From Pectobacterium araliae (lineage in GTDB: Bacteria; Pseudomonadota; Gammaproteobacteria; Enterobacterales; Enterobacteriaceae), in contig NZ_AP028908.1 in the NCBI RefSeq assembly GCF_037076465.1, forward strand, positions 1,488,001 through 1,552,000: a DNA stretch of 64,000 bases, given 5' to 3'. Of the stretch, positions 19,603-28,266 are shown piece after piece. Within the stretch, counting starts at the first letter, position 1. Each line of letters starts with the position of its first letter. The position numbers and the translations under genes were made by a program. The notes beneath the pieces are model-generated. The model was not told the DNA's origin. It saw only the letters and a program-made list of their open reading frames with translations, and searched no databases.

Positions 19603-19823
19603 TGATTTAGTTCGGCACAAAGTAAAAGATTTCCTGAGTTTGCAGGCACTGATGAGAAAACGGTAAACCAACCCTGTAATAACCTGAAGTAGATCCAGGT
19701 AGAAAATACCGGTCAAGTGATAAGGAAACAGGGTGCGGATGACATCATGGCGCGGGAAAATTTTCCCAAAAAGACGCCGGATATATGACAGCAAACCGTA
19801 TCACGTCAGTACTTGTACGCCAC
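19603..19823 (+). ncRNA. Candidate guide (bridge/seek) RNA region of the IS1111-type element
   Basis: About 220 noncoding bases between the transposase stop and the right subterminal repeat. In IS1111-group elements the guide RNA is encoded here. Internal inverted stretches are visible, for example around GGAAAATTTTCC at 19757-19768. The assignment follows from family knowledge and position; no RNA structure was computed. Confidence 0.45.
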
Positions 19824-19834
19824 GGGACGTCCAT
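19824..19834. repeat. Right subterminal inverted repeat of the IS1111-type element
   Basis: GGGACGTCCAT pairs with the left repeat at 18497-18507 over all 11 bases. Confidence 0.75.
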
Positions 19835-19962
19835 ATATGATCTATTATTTCGGAAAGCTATTTAGGTTCGGTAAGCCAATACAAAATGAACTCCGTATAA
19901 AATCAGGTTCAGCAGAAAAAGCTTTTATAATCTATCTATAGGAATAATATAATTTTCACCAG

Positions 19963-20181
19963 TCACTCGTCGATGAAATATAAAGGATCGCTGTAGAGGG
20001 CCTGCCAGTAAGTATATCTTTTGCGAAAATAATCACGCAACAATAGTGGTTGCTGGTTTTCTATTTTAAGGATTTCATTCTCTGCGGCCCCGTCCAGTTT
20101 TAGCCACGCAGCCTCGTAGGCAGCCATATCAGCGACAATGCGGTGTTGTTGGCTCACTGATATTGGCATATATTTATTCAT
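19963..20181 (-). CDS. Hypothetical protein, 72 residues
   Basis: A small protein beginning MNKYMPISVSQQHRIVADMA and rich in aromatic residues near the end (YFRKRYTYWQALYSDPLYFIDE). No domain was recognised. The ribosome-binding site is weak. It lies alone between the IS1111-type element and the autotransporter gene in AT-rich DNA. The composition looks protein-like rather than random, but coding status is uncertain; it could be a fragment of a larger gene cut by the insertion sequence. Confidence 0.4.
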   Translation of the reverse strand: MNKYMPISVSQQHRIVADMAAYEAAWLKLDGAAENEILKIENQQPLLLRDYFRKRYTYWQALYSDPLYFIDE

Positions 20182-20489
20182 GATATAACACGCAATGTAT
20201 TTTATAAATGTCGTTTGGGGTGATTTTGTTATTTGTAATAATAGTAGAGAGCCCTCTTTATATAATAATCCAAAAGCGATGTAGCTGATAAAAGTGAAAA
20301 TCCAAGTGCTACTCAGATTATTTTTATAATCTATGTTCTTCGGAAAGATCTTGGTTGATATTAGTGGTTAGCTTGCATTCTGGTCACAGGCTGGCATATT
20401 ATCAGGCCGGCGATGTTAATTTATTTAAATAAACTAAATATGCGACATGTCGAGCGTGTCATTACGACTGACATGTCACAGTTTATAAA
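20182..20489. other. AT-rich intergenic region with repeated palindromes
   Basis: No gene is seen. It contains the palindrome TTTATTTAAATAAA (20420-20433) and two copies of GACATGTC (20444-20451 and 20470-20477, 26 bases apart) just after the autotransporter stop codon. They may form a terminator-like structure or a dimeric binding site. Confidence 0.4.
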
Positions 20490-22913
20490 CTAGAATATAT
20501 ATTTCACGCCAACAGTCGCCCGGCTATCACTGTAGCTCTTATCGCCAATTTGTTGTCCAATTGTTCCCCATAAATTGAAGTTATTATGCAGTTTTGCTTC
20601 TACACCAGTTTTTACTTCTCCAATATTATGTGCTCCGTTCATCTCAGCAGTATAACCATTGCTGGCGACGCCATAGTTTTTACTGTTATAAATCCAGTTG
20701 GCTTCGATGAAAGGTTCAAATACAAGACCCGTGCCTTTATCCGCGCTGCTTGTGCCTTTTAAATACGTCCTCATGCCGAGACGAGTCTGGACATTGTCGT
20801 CACCTTTGCTGGCGATGGTCGTTCCATCGTTCAACTGAGTATCGTCAGCTTCCACACCCATATAAGTGACCTGAAGAGAGGGGGCGACGTAGAGGTTTGA
20901 ATTGGTATAGGTCGCTACCGGAAGAGTATAGCCCCCCTCAACAGAGGCTGTGATGCCCTTCGCGTCGTAGCTGATGCTTCCCTCATCGTTGCTTTTAACC
21001 GTGTTATTGAACCTGTTATAGAGCGCCCAACTGTCTACAAAGAACCCGGTCTTTTCGAGGTCGTTTTGATACCAGGTACCGTATAAGCCAGCGCTGTAAC
21101 CGCTCACTTCGCTTTTCGCGCTTAAGCCTGTCTGACTGGCATTCGTACTGCTTTTCTGATTACCATATCCGCCCATTACGCCGATACGTAAACTGCCCTG
21201 ATTGCCATCGTTCCATTGGCCGATATCACCGCCAATCTGTAGCACATAGCGATTAGCGGTGGTTTTTAAACCGCCATCCATAGAGAAACGGTTGTGCCCA
21301 CCGGTATTACGGATCCATAAGCTTGTGGTCATTAACTTGCCCGTTTGAGGCTCAATGTAACGGGTCTCACCCAGCCGGTCATGTAGCGAGGTATTGAACA
21401 ACGTATTATTTGCATGGATATTGCTGGTAAAACCGCCAATTTCCGGGCGGTAACCCGCAGAATCCAGATAGACACCGTCGGTTTTTTGATCAAGCTTATA
21501 ATCAAAAAGACCCGCCGAGATTCGGTTTCCCTGAATGAAGGTCGCATTTTGATCCTGAGCGTAAGAGATGATTTGGATCCCGTCTTCTGACTGACCGCCC
21601 TTACCATTCTCATTATTGACGATGACAGTCGATGTACCGGTAGCTGCGCCCCTGATCTCCAGTTTATCGGTCAGGGAGTCGTCGCCACCCAGTACGGCAC
21701 CGAGAGAAATGACGCTGTTTTGTTTGCCATCGTAACTGGCTACCGAAAGCGTGTTTCCAGCACTGTGCGAGGTTGGGTTAAGAATAAGAATATTGTTATT
21801 TACGAAATGGGTATTGAGACTGGTTAACCCGCCATCTTTGACGGTATAGATTGCATTGTTTGTCAGGGTAAAGGTTTCACTGGAATCAATATCCCCGCTG
21901 ATAGCGCCTGAGTTGATTAACTCGCCGTTGAAATTGCCCAGAGAAAGTCCGTCATTTATTACACCAGTATTATTAAACTCCCCGTCTATTTCTCCTGTGT
22001 TTTTGAACCCGCCATTGATAACGCCGCTATTGACAACCCCATCTTTTATTGTGCCACTATTTAGTATTCCATTTTCAACGGTACCGGTATTGACTAAGTT
22101 GCCGTCTATTTGTTTCTTATTAAAGATGCCATTTTCAATTTTCCCAGAGTTAGTCACGCTACCGGAAATCTGAGCATTATTGACGAGAGAACCCAAAACA
22201 GTACCGGTGTTGGCAATGCCGTTTTCTTTACCACTGATCTTGCCGCTGTTTATCAGATTACCTTTGATAATACCATCGTTCTCAATTGATTGGTTAACCG
22301 TCCCTTTGTTTTCAATATCATTAACGACGATGCCTTTATTAAGAATGCTACCGACCGCACCGTTGTTTTGAATAACGTTAACCTGACCATTTTCAGCGTC
22401 ATCGCCATTAATAATTGAGTTTGTTATAACTCCATTATTTAATATCCCACCATTAATCAATCCCGAATTCTGGATACTATCAGCTGTCCCGCTTTGAGCT
22501 ACGAAATAATTTCCCTGCAATGCTGCATCTTTCTTGATAAGCGTTGCTTCGAGATTGCCGTAGTTAGTAATGACGTTAGCAAGTTCAGTCGATTTTCTGG
22601 GGTTAATAGCCATTCCATCAGAGTTAAATTTAAGTTCTGATTTTGTAATGCCGTATTTTGTGCCAGAATCAATTTCTACAGCGCCAATTTTTGCTGATGA
22701 CAGGTTTACCAGATAATGGTCGGATTTATTAAACTGACCGTTGATATCGTTTTTACTATTTGTGAGAAATGTGTCAGCAGAATGATCATTATAAACACTC
22801 TGTATCAGATATTGATCCGATTTGCCATTTTCGAGGAATTGATTTGCAGCATGCACTTGCGCTGTCACTGTAAGTGTTATCGAAACCGCCACTAACTTTT
22901 TCTTGAATTTCAT
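20490..22913 (-). CDS. Autotransporter with decapeptide-repeat passenger
   Basis: An 807-residue type Va autotransporter. It has a signal peptide at residues 1-22 (MKFKKKLVAVSITLTVTAQVHA). The passenger (about 23-530) is dominated at residues 149-345 by ten-residue repeats of the form N-x-G-x-I/V-x-x-x-h-x, for example NTGTVENGIL and NSGTIKDGVV, which should form a beta-solenoid. The C-terminal beta-barrel spans about 535-807 and ends VGVKYIF, with the terminal aromatic residue needed for BAM recognition. A long AT-rich region lies upstream. No catalytic motif is seen in the passenger, so an adhesin or aggregation role is likely; this is inferred from architecture. Confidence 0.9.
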   Translation of the reverse strand: MKFKKKLVAVSITLTVTAQVHAANQFLENGKSDQYLIQSVYNDHSADTFLTNSKNDINGQFNKSDHYLVNLSSAKIGAVEIDSGTKYGITKSELKFNSDGMAINPRKSTELANVITNYGNLEATLIKKDAALQGNYFVAQSGTADSIQNSGLINGGILNNGVITNSIINGDDAENGQVNVIQNNGAVGSILNKGIVVNDIENKGTVNQSIENDGIIKGNLINSGKISGKENGIANTGTVLGSLVNNAQISGSVTNSGKIENGIFNKKQIDGNLVNTGTVENGILNSGTIKDGVVNSGVINGGFKNTGEIDGEFNNTGVINDGLSLGNFNGELINSGAISGDIDSSETFTLTNNAIYTVKDGGLTSLNTHFVNNNILILNPTSHSAGNTLSVASYDGKQNSVISLGAVLGGDDSLTDKLEIRGAATGTSTVIVNNENGKGGQSEDGIQIISYAQDQNATFIQGNRISAGLFDYKLDQKTDGVYLDSAGYRPEIGGFTSNIHANNTLFNTSLHDRLGETRYIEPQTGKLMTTSLWIRNTGGHNRFSMDGGLKTTANRYVLQIGGDIGQWNDGNQGSLRIGVMGGYGNQKSSTNASQTGLSAKSEVSGYSAGLYGTWYQNDLEKTGFFVDSWALYNRFNNTVKSNDEGSISYDAKGITASVEGGYTLPVATYTNSNLYVAPSLQVTYMGVEADDTQLNDGTTIASKGDDNVQTRLGMRTYLKGTSSADKGTGLVFEPFIEANWIYNSKNYGVASNGYTAEMNGAHNIGEVKTGVEAKLHNNFNLWGTIGQQIGDKSYSDSRATVGVKYIF
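21879..22469 (-). repeat. Approximately 30-bp coding repeats of the autotransporter passenger
   Basis: About 16-18 degenerate copies encoding N-[ST/K/D/N]-G-x-[IV]-x-x-x-[hydrophobic]-x. Most copies are exactly ten codons; a few contain small insertions (for example SGKENGIA). The asparagine ladder is typical of stacked right-handed beta-helix turns. Confidence 0.8.
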
Positions 22914-23425
22914 ATTTTTCTCCTGAGAACACCATTATCAATGAGAAACTGTTTAATAACTTTCAGAACAGACGGAACTAACCAAAATCATCATAATAAT
23001 ATATCGGGCTGTCATGACATGAGCATATGAGTGCGCCTCACTTTATTTTTTAAATAGCATAAATATGGCGCTGTCTTATTTAAGTTAAGAATAACCTTAA
23101 GGTAATATTCAAATTGTTCGCATGTCAAATGAACGCGTAATTTCCATTTGTAACATTTGATTCTTCTGCACAAAAAAAATGCATTGGAAATAATTTTCTT
23201 GCTTATTAATTGAGATTGAATAGCAGTTTTATCCATATTTAAAGCATTTTATTTTATCTCGAAAACCCGCAAGTAAATGAAAATGCACAATGTTTTACAC
23301 CTCTATGTTGTTTAATTTTTGTTCGGTTTTGTTAATTTTATGTGAGATATATTCTTACACATAACTGGTTTTTTTTTGAGCGATGAAGGGAGAGCCCTGA
23401 AATTTAATAAGCTGGAAATTTTCTT
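22914..23425. other. Long AT-rich region upstream of the autotransporter
   Basis: About 510 bases, strongly AT-rich, with no convincing ORF. It should contain the autotransporter promoter on the minus strand and is a likely H-NS binding region given its composition. GGAGAAAA lies just before the autotransporter start. Nothing else was identified. Confidence 0.4.
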
Positions 23426-23566
23426 TTGCATGGCTTTTGGAGAGCGACCACGGCTTACTCAGTCAGTGAACCCTGTAAGGTAGCAGGCTGCAAACAGGAG
23501 TTGCCATGGCGGCTACCTGACCTGAGGAAGGTTAAACAATGCATAAATAAAAGAAGCGATACAATG

Positions 23567-24150
23567 TCCGGGAAGCTGGATCCGTCTAAGCCCTATATTC
23601 TTGAGCGTGTTGCTGCTGCCAGATCCCATTGGATACCGGCCAGCGTTATGCTGAGTGAGATCCAACTTCGCGGGTACTCCGGTGGATACAGCATGTTGAC
23701 GGCTTTCTTGCTTCCGCTTAAGCAACAGCCGAACGATCCCGTCATGCGTTTTGAGACGCAGCCCGGCGGGCAGATGCAGGTCGATTTTACGGTGATCAGG
23801 CAGGGCCGGAATCCGTTGCTGGCATTTGTCGCGACGCTGGGCTGGAGTCGGGCAACCTTTGTACGCTTTTATCCCCGCCAGAATACGGCGGCATGGTGTG
23901 ATGGCATTGAACAGGTACTTCTGGCCTTTGGTGGAACACCGAAGCACCTGCTGTTTGATAATGCCAAGACCATTATTCTTGAACGTGACGTTTATGGTGA
24001 AGGCCGTCACCGGTGGAACCCGCCATTACTGGCTCTCGCCGAGAAGTACGGTTTTACACCCCGGGTGTGCAGGCCTTATCGCGCAAAGACCAAGGGTAAA
24101 GTTGAACGATTCAACCGCTATCTGAAGCATAGCTTTGTCGTCCCACTGGG
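23567..24150 (+). pseudogene. IS21-family IstA transposase, internal fragment
   Basis: The fragment starts near SGKLDPSKPYILERV and shows the IstA catalytic core: GGQMQVDFTVIRQGRNPLLAF (first Asp), HLLFDNAKTIILERD (second Asp), and CRPYRAKTKGKVERFNRYLK (Glu). It ends at about 24150, where sequence switches into the antisense of an IS5-type transposase gene. The N-terminal HTH and the C-terminus are missing, and no istB follows. It is a relic. Confidence 0.85.
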
Positions 24151-24154
24151 TATT

Positions 24155-24902
24155 GAGTTTTCTGCGTCTATCCTGACTGGCTTTCTCATTCCGTTTAAAA
24201 GGAATGACTGACTTTATTCCCTTAACCTTCAAATAAATACGAAGGCTTTTCCCTGAGTATCCCTTATCCGCCAGTACAGCTTTTGGACGCGATTTCAGAC
24301 ACCCATTTTTACGAATAACACCAACTCGGTTGAGCAGGTCTTTTGCATACTGGCTTTCGTGGGCTTGCCCACCGCTCAGACAGAAACTTAATGGCAATCC
24401 GGTGCCATCTGTCGCCAGATGGATTTTGGTGCCAAAGCCGCCGCGAGAGCGACCCAGCCCATGATCGTCGAGTTCATCGGGATGTTTTTTTTGGCTCCCG
24501 CAGCGGCTTTCAGGGCTCGAATATTACTGCCATCAAGCGCGATGACATCCCAGTCAATCAGTGCTTTTTCATCCAGAATTTGAAGTAGCTTATTGAAAAG
24601 GCAGTTCATTACTCCGGTTTTTGACCACCGGTTAAAGCGGTTGTAAATCGTTTTCCAGTGGCCATAGCGTTCGGGTAAATCTCTCCACGGTGCTCCAGAA
24701 CAAAGAACCCAAAATATGCCATTCATGACATGCCTGTGCGCAAGATAAGGCCGTCCCCCTTTAGCTGAACCTCTCTCAGGTGGCAGCATGGGGGCAATCA
24801 GAAACCATGCATCATCAGGGAAATCGTAACGAGCCAAATTGAAGGACTCTTTGTGGTTAAACTATGCTTCGTATTGTACAAAAAATAGTTACGGGACACA
24901 GC
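24155..24902 (-). mobile_element. IS5-family (IS427-like) element, 3' end missing
   Basis: The transposase is in two overlapping frames. The first (from ATG 24837) reads MARYDFPDDAWFLIAPMLPP onward. The second continues as DDHGLGRSRGGFGTKI, FCLSGGQAHESQYAKDLL and ADKGYSGKSLRIYL. A run of eight A residues on the minus strand at the junction (24485-24492) is the likely site of a -1 slip, as in other IS5-type elements. The C-terminal part after NEKASQDRRRK is lost at the junction with IS21 DNA. The right end is near GGCTGTGTCCCGTAAC at 24902, next to CTAA, a typical target. Confidence 0.8.
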
Positions 24903-24905
24903 CTA

Positions 24906-24969
24906 AAGTCACTTTCCCAGTCAGTTTTAAATTCATTTATTACTCCTCAAATTAAGCATAGTTAATATC
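24906..24969 (-). repeat. Duplicated 5' end of an SDR gene (relic)
   Basis: These 64 bases match 30427-30490 at about 55 of 64 positions in the same orientation. They contain a ribosome-binding site and ATG 24936 encoding MNLKLTGKVT, compared with MDLKLTGKVA at 30452. The rest of this gene copy is cut off by the IS5-type element. It is a relic of a second SDR gene. Confidence 0.8.
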
Positions 24970-25109
24970 ATAGCGCTGAGTGACATGGCATAATCAAGGC
25001 GATTTGGTGAGTTGAGTAGCGCCCCATCATCTGAACTGGGGCAGGGCGAATTTGTATTTGTGGACAGTGCATAGCCACAGGCTACCGGGAAGTACACGTC
25101 GAACAACGA

Positions 25110-25946
25110 TCAGAAGCTATATGTCACCTTCAGGCTGCCAGTGGGCGATGTTTTTCGTTGAACAATTGGACTATTTCGTGCGTCACCAGCCAACTGCGTA
25201 AAACCTGCTGCGGCAACTACGCTCCAGTCTTGATTAAGCTTGTGCGTCCAGTCCATATTCAGTGAATAGGCATAAATTCCAGACTTGGCATCATATCGAG
25301 TAAACCCCGATGCGGCCGACTGTGAAGCACTGACTCCGTAGTAAGTCTGCATGTACTTACTGGTTCCCCAACTACTGGTCAGCGCCAGCGTCACAGAGTT
25401 TTTCGAGGACGTATAAAGCGGGCTGACAATGCTGAAATGCAGGACCTCACCATTGCTTCGCTGAGAAACCGGTACCTCAGCCTGCAATTGCAAATTAAGC
25501 CAGTCGGTTACCTCGTATCCCATGCCAGGCACAACGATAGCGGAGCCTTTAACGTCACCCATACCGCGCAGGTAGTCGCTACCGTAGCTGAGCGAGTCGC
25601 TGTCCACGTCATGATCCTTTCGGCCTGTGCGATAACTTAGCGCAGCGCTGTAATCAAATCTGCCGATGTTGTTACCGTAACCGATACCACGCGTGGAGCT
25701 GACGAAGAAACCATTTACCATCGAGTAATCAATCACCAAGGCCGTCGTGACTCGGCTTTCATCCGAACCAGAATAACGTGGCGCAACATCCACGCCTCCC
25801 CCCAGGGTCAACTCGTTGCCCTGTTTCTGTTCAGCTGCCAGTACTGGCGTTGCCAGTAACGCCAGGATAAATCCTGATAACAATTTTTCCAGGGTATGCC
25901 CCGGGAGTGAAGGGAGGAACTTATGACTCAGCTCGATATTTCTCAT
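25110..25946 (-). CDS. MipA/OmpV-family outer membrane protein
   Basis: A 278-residue outer membrane protein. It has an extended N-terminus with a hydrophobic signal segment (LLSGFILALLATPVLA, residues about 22-37) and then a beta-rich mature part: LTLGGGVDVAPRYSGSDE is the MipA/OmpV hallmark, and the C-terminus SLKVTYSF ends in Phe as outer membrane barrels do. MipA scaffolds murein synthases in E. coli, while OmpV-type members respond to osmolarity or metals and envelope stress. It is divergent from a two-component system with shared upstream repeats, so it is the probable regulated target. Confidence 0.9.
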   Translation of the reverse strand: MRNIELSHKFLPSLPGHTLEKLLSGFILALLATPVLAAEQKQGNELTLGGGVDVAPRYSGSDESRVTTALVIDYSMVNGFFVSSTRGIGYGNNIGRFDYSAALSYRTGRKDHDVDSDSLSYGSDYLRGMGDVKGSAIVVPGMGYEVTDWLNLQLQAEVPVSQRSNGEVLHFSIVSPLYTSSKNSVTLALTSSWGTSKYMQTYYGVSASQSAASGFTRYDAKSGIYAYSLNMDWTHKLNQDWSVVAAAGFTQLAGDARNSPIVQRKTSPTGSLKVTYSF

Positions 25947-26047
25947 TAAGGAAGTCCTTGTGGATTCAACTGACGACGATACAGGCGGTTTTAAACGCCA
26001 GAACGCTCAGTGTGAATGCTGACCCTGAAGTTCTCATGAGCCAAAAA

Positions 26048-26065
26048 TGAAGAAATACTGAAGTA
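26048..26065. promoter_or_regulatory. Direct repeat TGAAGAA-N4-TGAAGTA, candidate response-regulator site
   Basis: Two 7-mers with an 11-base period, the reverse complement of the pair at 26110-26127. It lies nearer the mipA start. The spacing fits tandem binding of an OmpR/PhoB-type dimer. Confidence 0.55.
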
Positions 26066-26109
26066 AGTACCCGTTCTGCAAACCTGATAGATTTACTGAT
26101 ACCGTTTTT

Positions 26110-26127
26110 TTCTTCAGACGTTCTTCA
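26110..26127. promoter_or_regulatory. Direct repeat TTCTTCA-N4-TTCTTCA, candidate response-regulator site
   Basis: Two perfect 7-mers with an 11-base period, 24 bases before the response regulator start. Together with the inverted copy at 26048-26065 it suggests autoregulation and control of mipA by the adjacent system. Confidence 0.6.
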
Positions 26128-26151
26128 TTCACTGTTGATAAAGTCACTATT

Positions 26152-26835
26152 GTGAAAATTCTCCTAATTGAAGACGACATCGATCTCGGCAATGGCGTAC
26201 GTATAGCCCTTACAGACCAGGGATTAGATGTCATATGGGTTCGCCGAAAAGTGGATGCTCTGCATCAACTCGATGTCTGCGTGCCAGAACTTGTCTTGCT
26301 CGACCTCGGCCTGCCCGACGGTGATGGCATGAGCCTGATGGCGCGTCTGCGTCACCAGTTCAAGGGGATCCCCGTCATCATCCTGACTGCCCGGGGCACT
26401 CTGCAAGACCGCTTGACTGGTCTGGATGCCGGTGCAGACGACTATCTCGTCAAACCTTTTGTTCTCGCCGAGTTACTGGCCAGGGTGAGGGCACTTGTGC
26501 GGCGCAGTTACGGTTTTCAGAATGAGGTGATAGAGATTCGAGGGCTATCTCTCCATGTGCCGACTCGTCGCGTGACCGTGAGCGAAAGGCATGTTGATTT
26601 GACGGCAAGTGAATACGCGCTGCTTGAAACGTTAATGTTGCGTGCTGACCGTGTTATGACACGTAGTTTTCTGGAAGAAAGAATCTTCGGTGCAAAAGAA
26701 AATATGAGTAATGCGCTCGATGTACATATGGGAAATTTGCGTCGCAAAATCGGTGACAGCTATGTGCGAACGGTGAGAGGTGTTGGGTTTGTCATTGATA
26801 CCGTACCCATTCAGAAGGGGGAGGTTGATGCGTAA
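26152..26835 (+). CDS. OmpR-family response regulator
   Basis: A 227-residue DNA-binding response regulator. The receiver domain has the acidic pair in LLIEDDIDLG, the phospho-acceptor Asp in LVLLDLGLPDGDG (about residue 51) and the conserved Lys in DDYLVKPF. The C-terminal winged helix has LTASEYALLETLM and VDVHMGNLRRKI-like recognition helix residues (LDVHMGNLRRKIG). The start is GTG 26152; no better ATG exists. Its last eight bases overlap the histidine kinase start, giving coupled translation. It is probably related to the QseB/PmrA subgroup. The likely target is the divergent mipA-type gene and itself. Confidence 0.93.
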   Translation: MKILLIEDDIDLGNGVRIALTDQGLDVIWVRRKVDALHQLDVCVPELVLLDLGLPDGDGMSLMARLRHQFKGIPVIILTARGTLQDRLTGLDAGADDYLVKPFVLAELLARVRALVRRSYGFQNEVIEIRGLSLHVPTRRVTVSERHVDLTASEYALLETLMLRADRVMTRSFLEERIFGAKENMSNALDVHMGNLRRKIGDSYVRTVRGVGFVIDTVPIQKGEVDA

Positions 26836-28216
26836 TTTTTGGCACTATCTGAGAATCCCAACGCTAGTACGGCGAATTATGATCGCCCAGATGCTATTAC
26901 TCACGCTGATTTGGTGTATTTTTCTGACCTACATTTTATGGGATAACTTGCGTAGCCCTCCAATGCTATCAGGCAGCAAAACCTATGAAACCATTCTGAC
27001 ACTGGTGGATCGTATGGGGGATCGTCCGCACGATCTCACCGATGTGCTGGAAAAATTCAGCAAGGCATTGCGGGAAGGCTATGGCGGAGGCGAAGACCCA
27101 AAAATGTCAATCAGCCTAATCGTTCGCAAGAATAAAGAGATAATTTATTCATCTGATGGCGCTCCGGTAGGAGTGGCAAACACCGGTTATGGGATGATTC
27201 AAAGCATTCAGAGTAACGGTCGCACTTGGACTAGCCGTACTCTGAAGTCTAGGAGCTCCGACACAGAGGTGACACTGCTCACTCCTGCTGGCGGTTGGAA
27301 CTTCTTCATATACCTGAACTCGCGCGGATATTACATATTACCGCTGCTAGTATGTATTCCCTTTCTGTTGTTTCCAGCGTGGCTGTCAATCCGCATTGCA
27401 ATGCGTCCTTGGAACAAGGTGGCAAATGAAGTTTCCTTACGAACACCAGAAGATATTTCTCCCTTAAAAGTAGTGCCAAAGCATAAGGAGCTTCGCCAAA
27501 TAGTTGACGCGATTAATATATTCCTTGCTAGGGTGAGAGAAAGCACTGAAAGGGAACGGACTTTCATTGCCGATGCCGCTCACGAGTTGCGTACTCCGCT
27601 GGCTGCAATGCGAGTCAATGTTGAGGCTTTGCAGTCCGATGTAAGCAACTTTAGTCAACAGGAATTGCTTGCAGGGATTATTCGTAGCAATAGCCGTGCT
27701 GCTCGTCTCGTCAATCAGTTGCTGCTGCTGATGCACAGTGAAGCGCCCATTGACACTGTTATGGAGCCTGTGCCGCTGACGACGCTCATACAAGAGCGAA
27801 TGGCTGAGTTATCACCGCTAGCGGCTGAGAGCCGGATTGAGCTTGAATTCTACTTTCATGATGAAGTCTGGATTACAGGGGTCAGGGAACGGCTGATGTC
27901 GCTAATCGACAACTTAATTGAAAATGCTGTGAAGTACAGTCCTGAGGGCGGGCGGGTTGAGGTAGAAGTACGATTGTCAGATAAATCCACTCAATTGCGT
28001 ATCTCAGATGCAGGGCCCGGGATCATGGTTGAATTGAGGGAACGGGTATTCGACAGATTTTTTCGTGATCCCAATCAGATACAAAGCGGGAGTGGATTGG
28101 GGCTTGCAATAGTCAAAGCGGTTGCGCAGCAACACAACAGCAGTGTTTTGCTAAGTACGTCTGCAGAAGGCGGGCTCATGGTTATTGTTGATATCCCAAA
28201 TCACAATTCCGTCTGA
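26828..28216 (+). CDS. Two-component sensor histidine kinase
   Basis: A 462-residue membrane sensor kinase. ATG 26828 is chosen over the longer frame because GGGGGAGG lies just upstream and it overlaps the regulator stop. There is one membrane segment at about residues 14-38 (IMIAQMLLLTLIWCIFLTY), a periplasmic sensor region of about 130 residues, and a second membrane segment at about 170-195. The cytoplasmic part has an H-box FIADAAHELRTPLAAMRVN, N-box LIDNLIENAVKYSPEGG, and G-boxes ISDAGPGI and GSGLGLAIVK. No defect is seen. The signal is unknown; the MipA/OmpV neighbour suggests an envelope or metal cue. Confidence 0.93.
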   Translation: MRNFWHYLRIPTLVRRIMIAQMLLLTLIWCIFLTYILWDNLRSPPMLSGSKTYETILTLVDRMGDRPHDLTDVLEKFSKALREGYGGGEDPKMSISLIVRKNKEIIYSSDGAPVGVANTGYGMIQSIQSNGRTWTSRTLKSRSSDTEVTLLTPAGGWNFFIYLNSRGYYILPLLVCIPFLLFPAWLSIRIAMRPWNKVANEVSLRTPEDISPLKVVPKHKELRQIVDAINIFLARVRESTERERTFIADAAHELRTPLAAMRVNVEALQSDVSNFSQQELLAGIIRSNSRAARLVNQLLLLMHSEAPIDTVMEPVPLTTLIQERMAELSPLAAESRIELEFYFHDEVWITGVRERLMSLIDNLIENAVKYSPEGGRVEVEVRLSDKSTQLRISDAGPGIMVELRERVFDRFFRDPNQIQSGSGLGLAIVKAVAQQHNSSVLLSTSAEGGLMVIVDIPNHNSV

Positions 28217-28266
28217 AAGAGAACGCAATTTTAGTCCCCATCCTGCCCAGGACATTTACCAGAATA

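Larger units (their letters stand above)
18490..19840 (+). mobile_element. IS110-family (IS1111 group) insertion sequence
   Basis: An element of about 1.35 kb with one DEDD transposase gene. Subterminal inverted repeats ATGGACGTCCC (18497-18507) and GGGACGTCCAT (19824-19834) define its ends to within several bases. Subterminal repeats and a long noncoding 3' segment (about 220 bases after the gene) are the marks of the IS1111 group. It sits directly beside the IS630 copy. No disruption is seen, so it may be active. Confidence 0.8.

Noticed and set aside
19851..19872. A 13-base match (AAAGCTATTTAGG) to the integrase fragment at 17375-17387
   Set aside because: The match is short, in the opposite orientation, and the flanking bases do not continue it.
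23012..23236. Minus-strand 74-codon ORF upstream of the autotransporter
   Set aside because: AT-rich, no ribosome-binding site, amino acid composition of noncoding DNA (Lys/Ile/Asn/Cys-rich).
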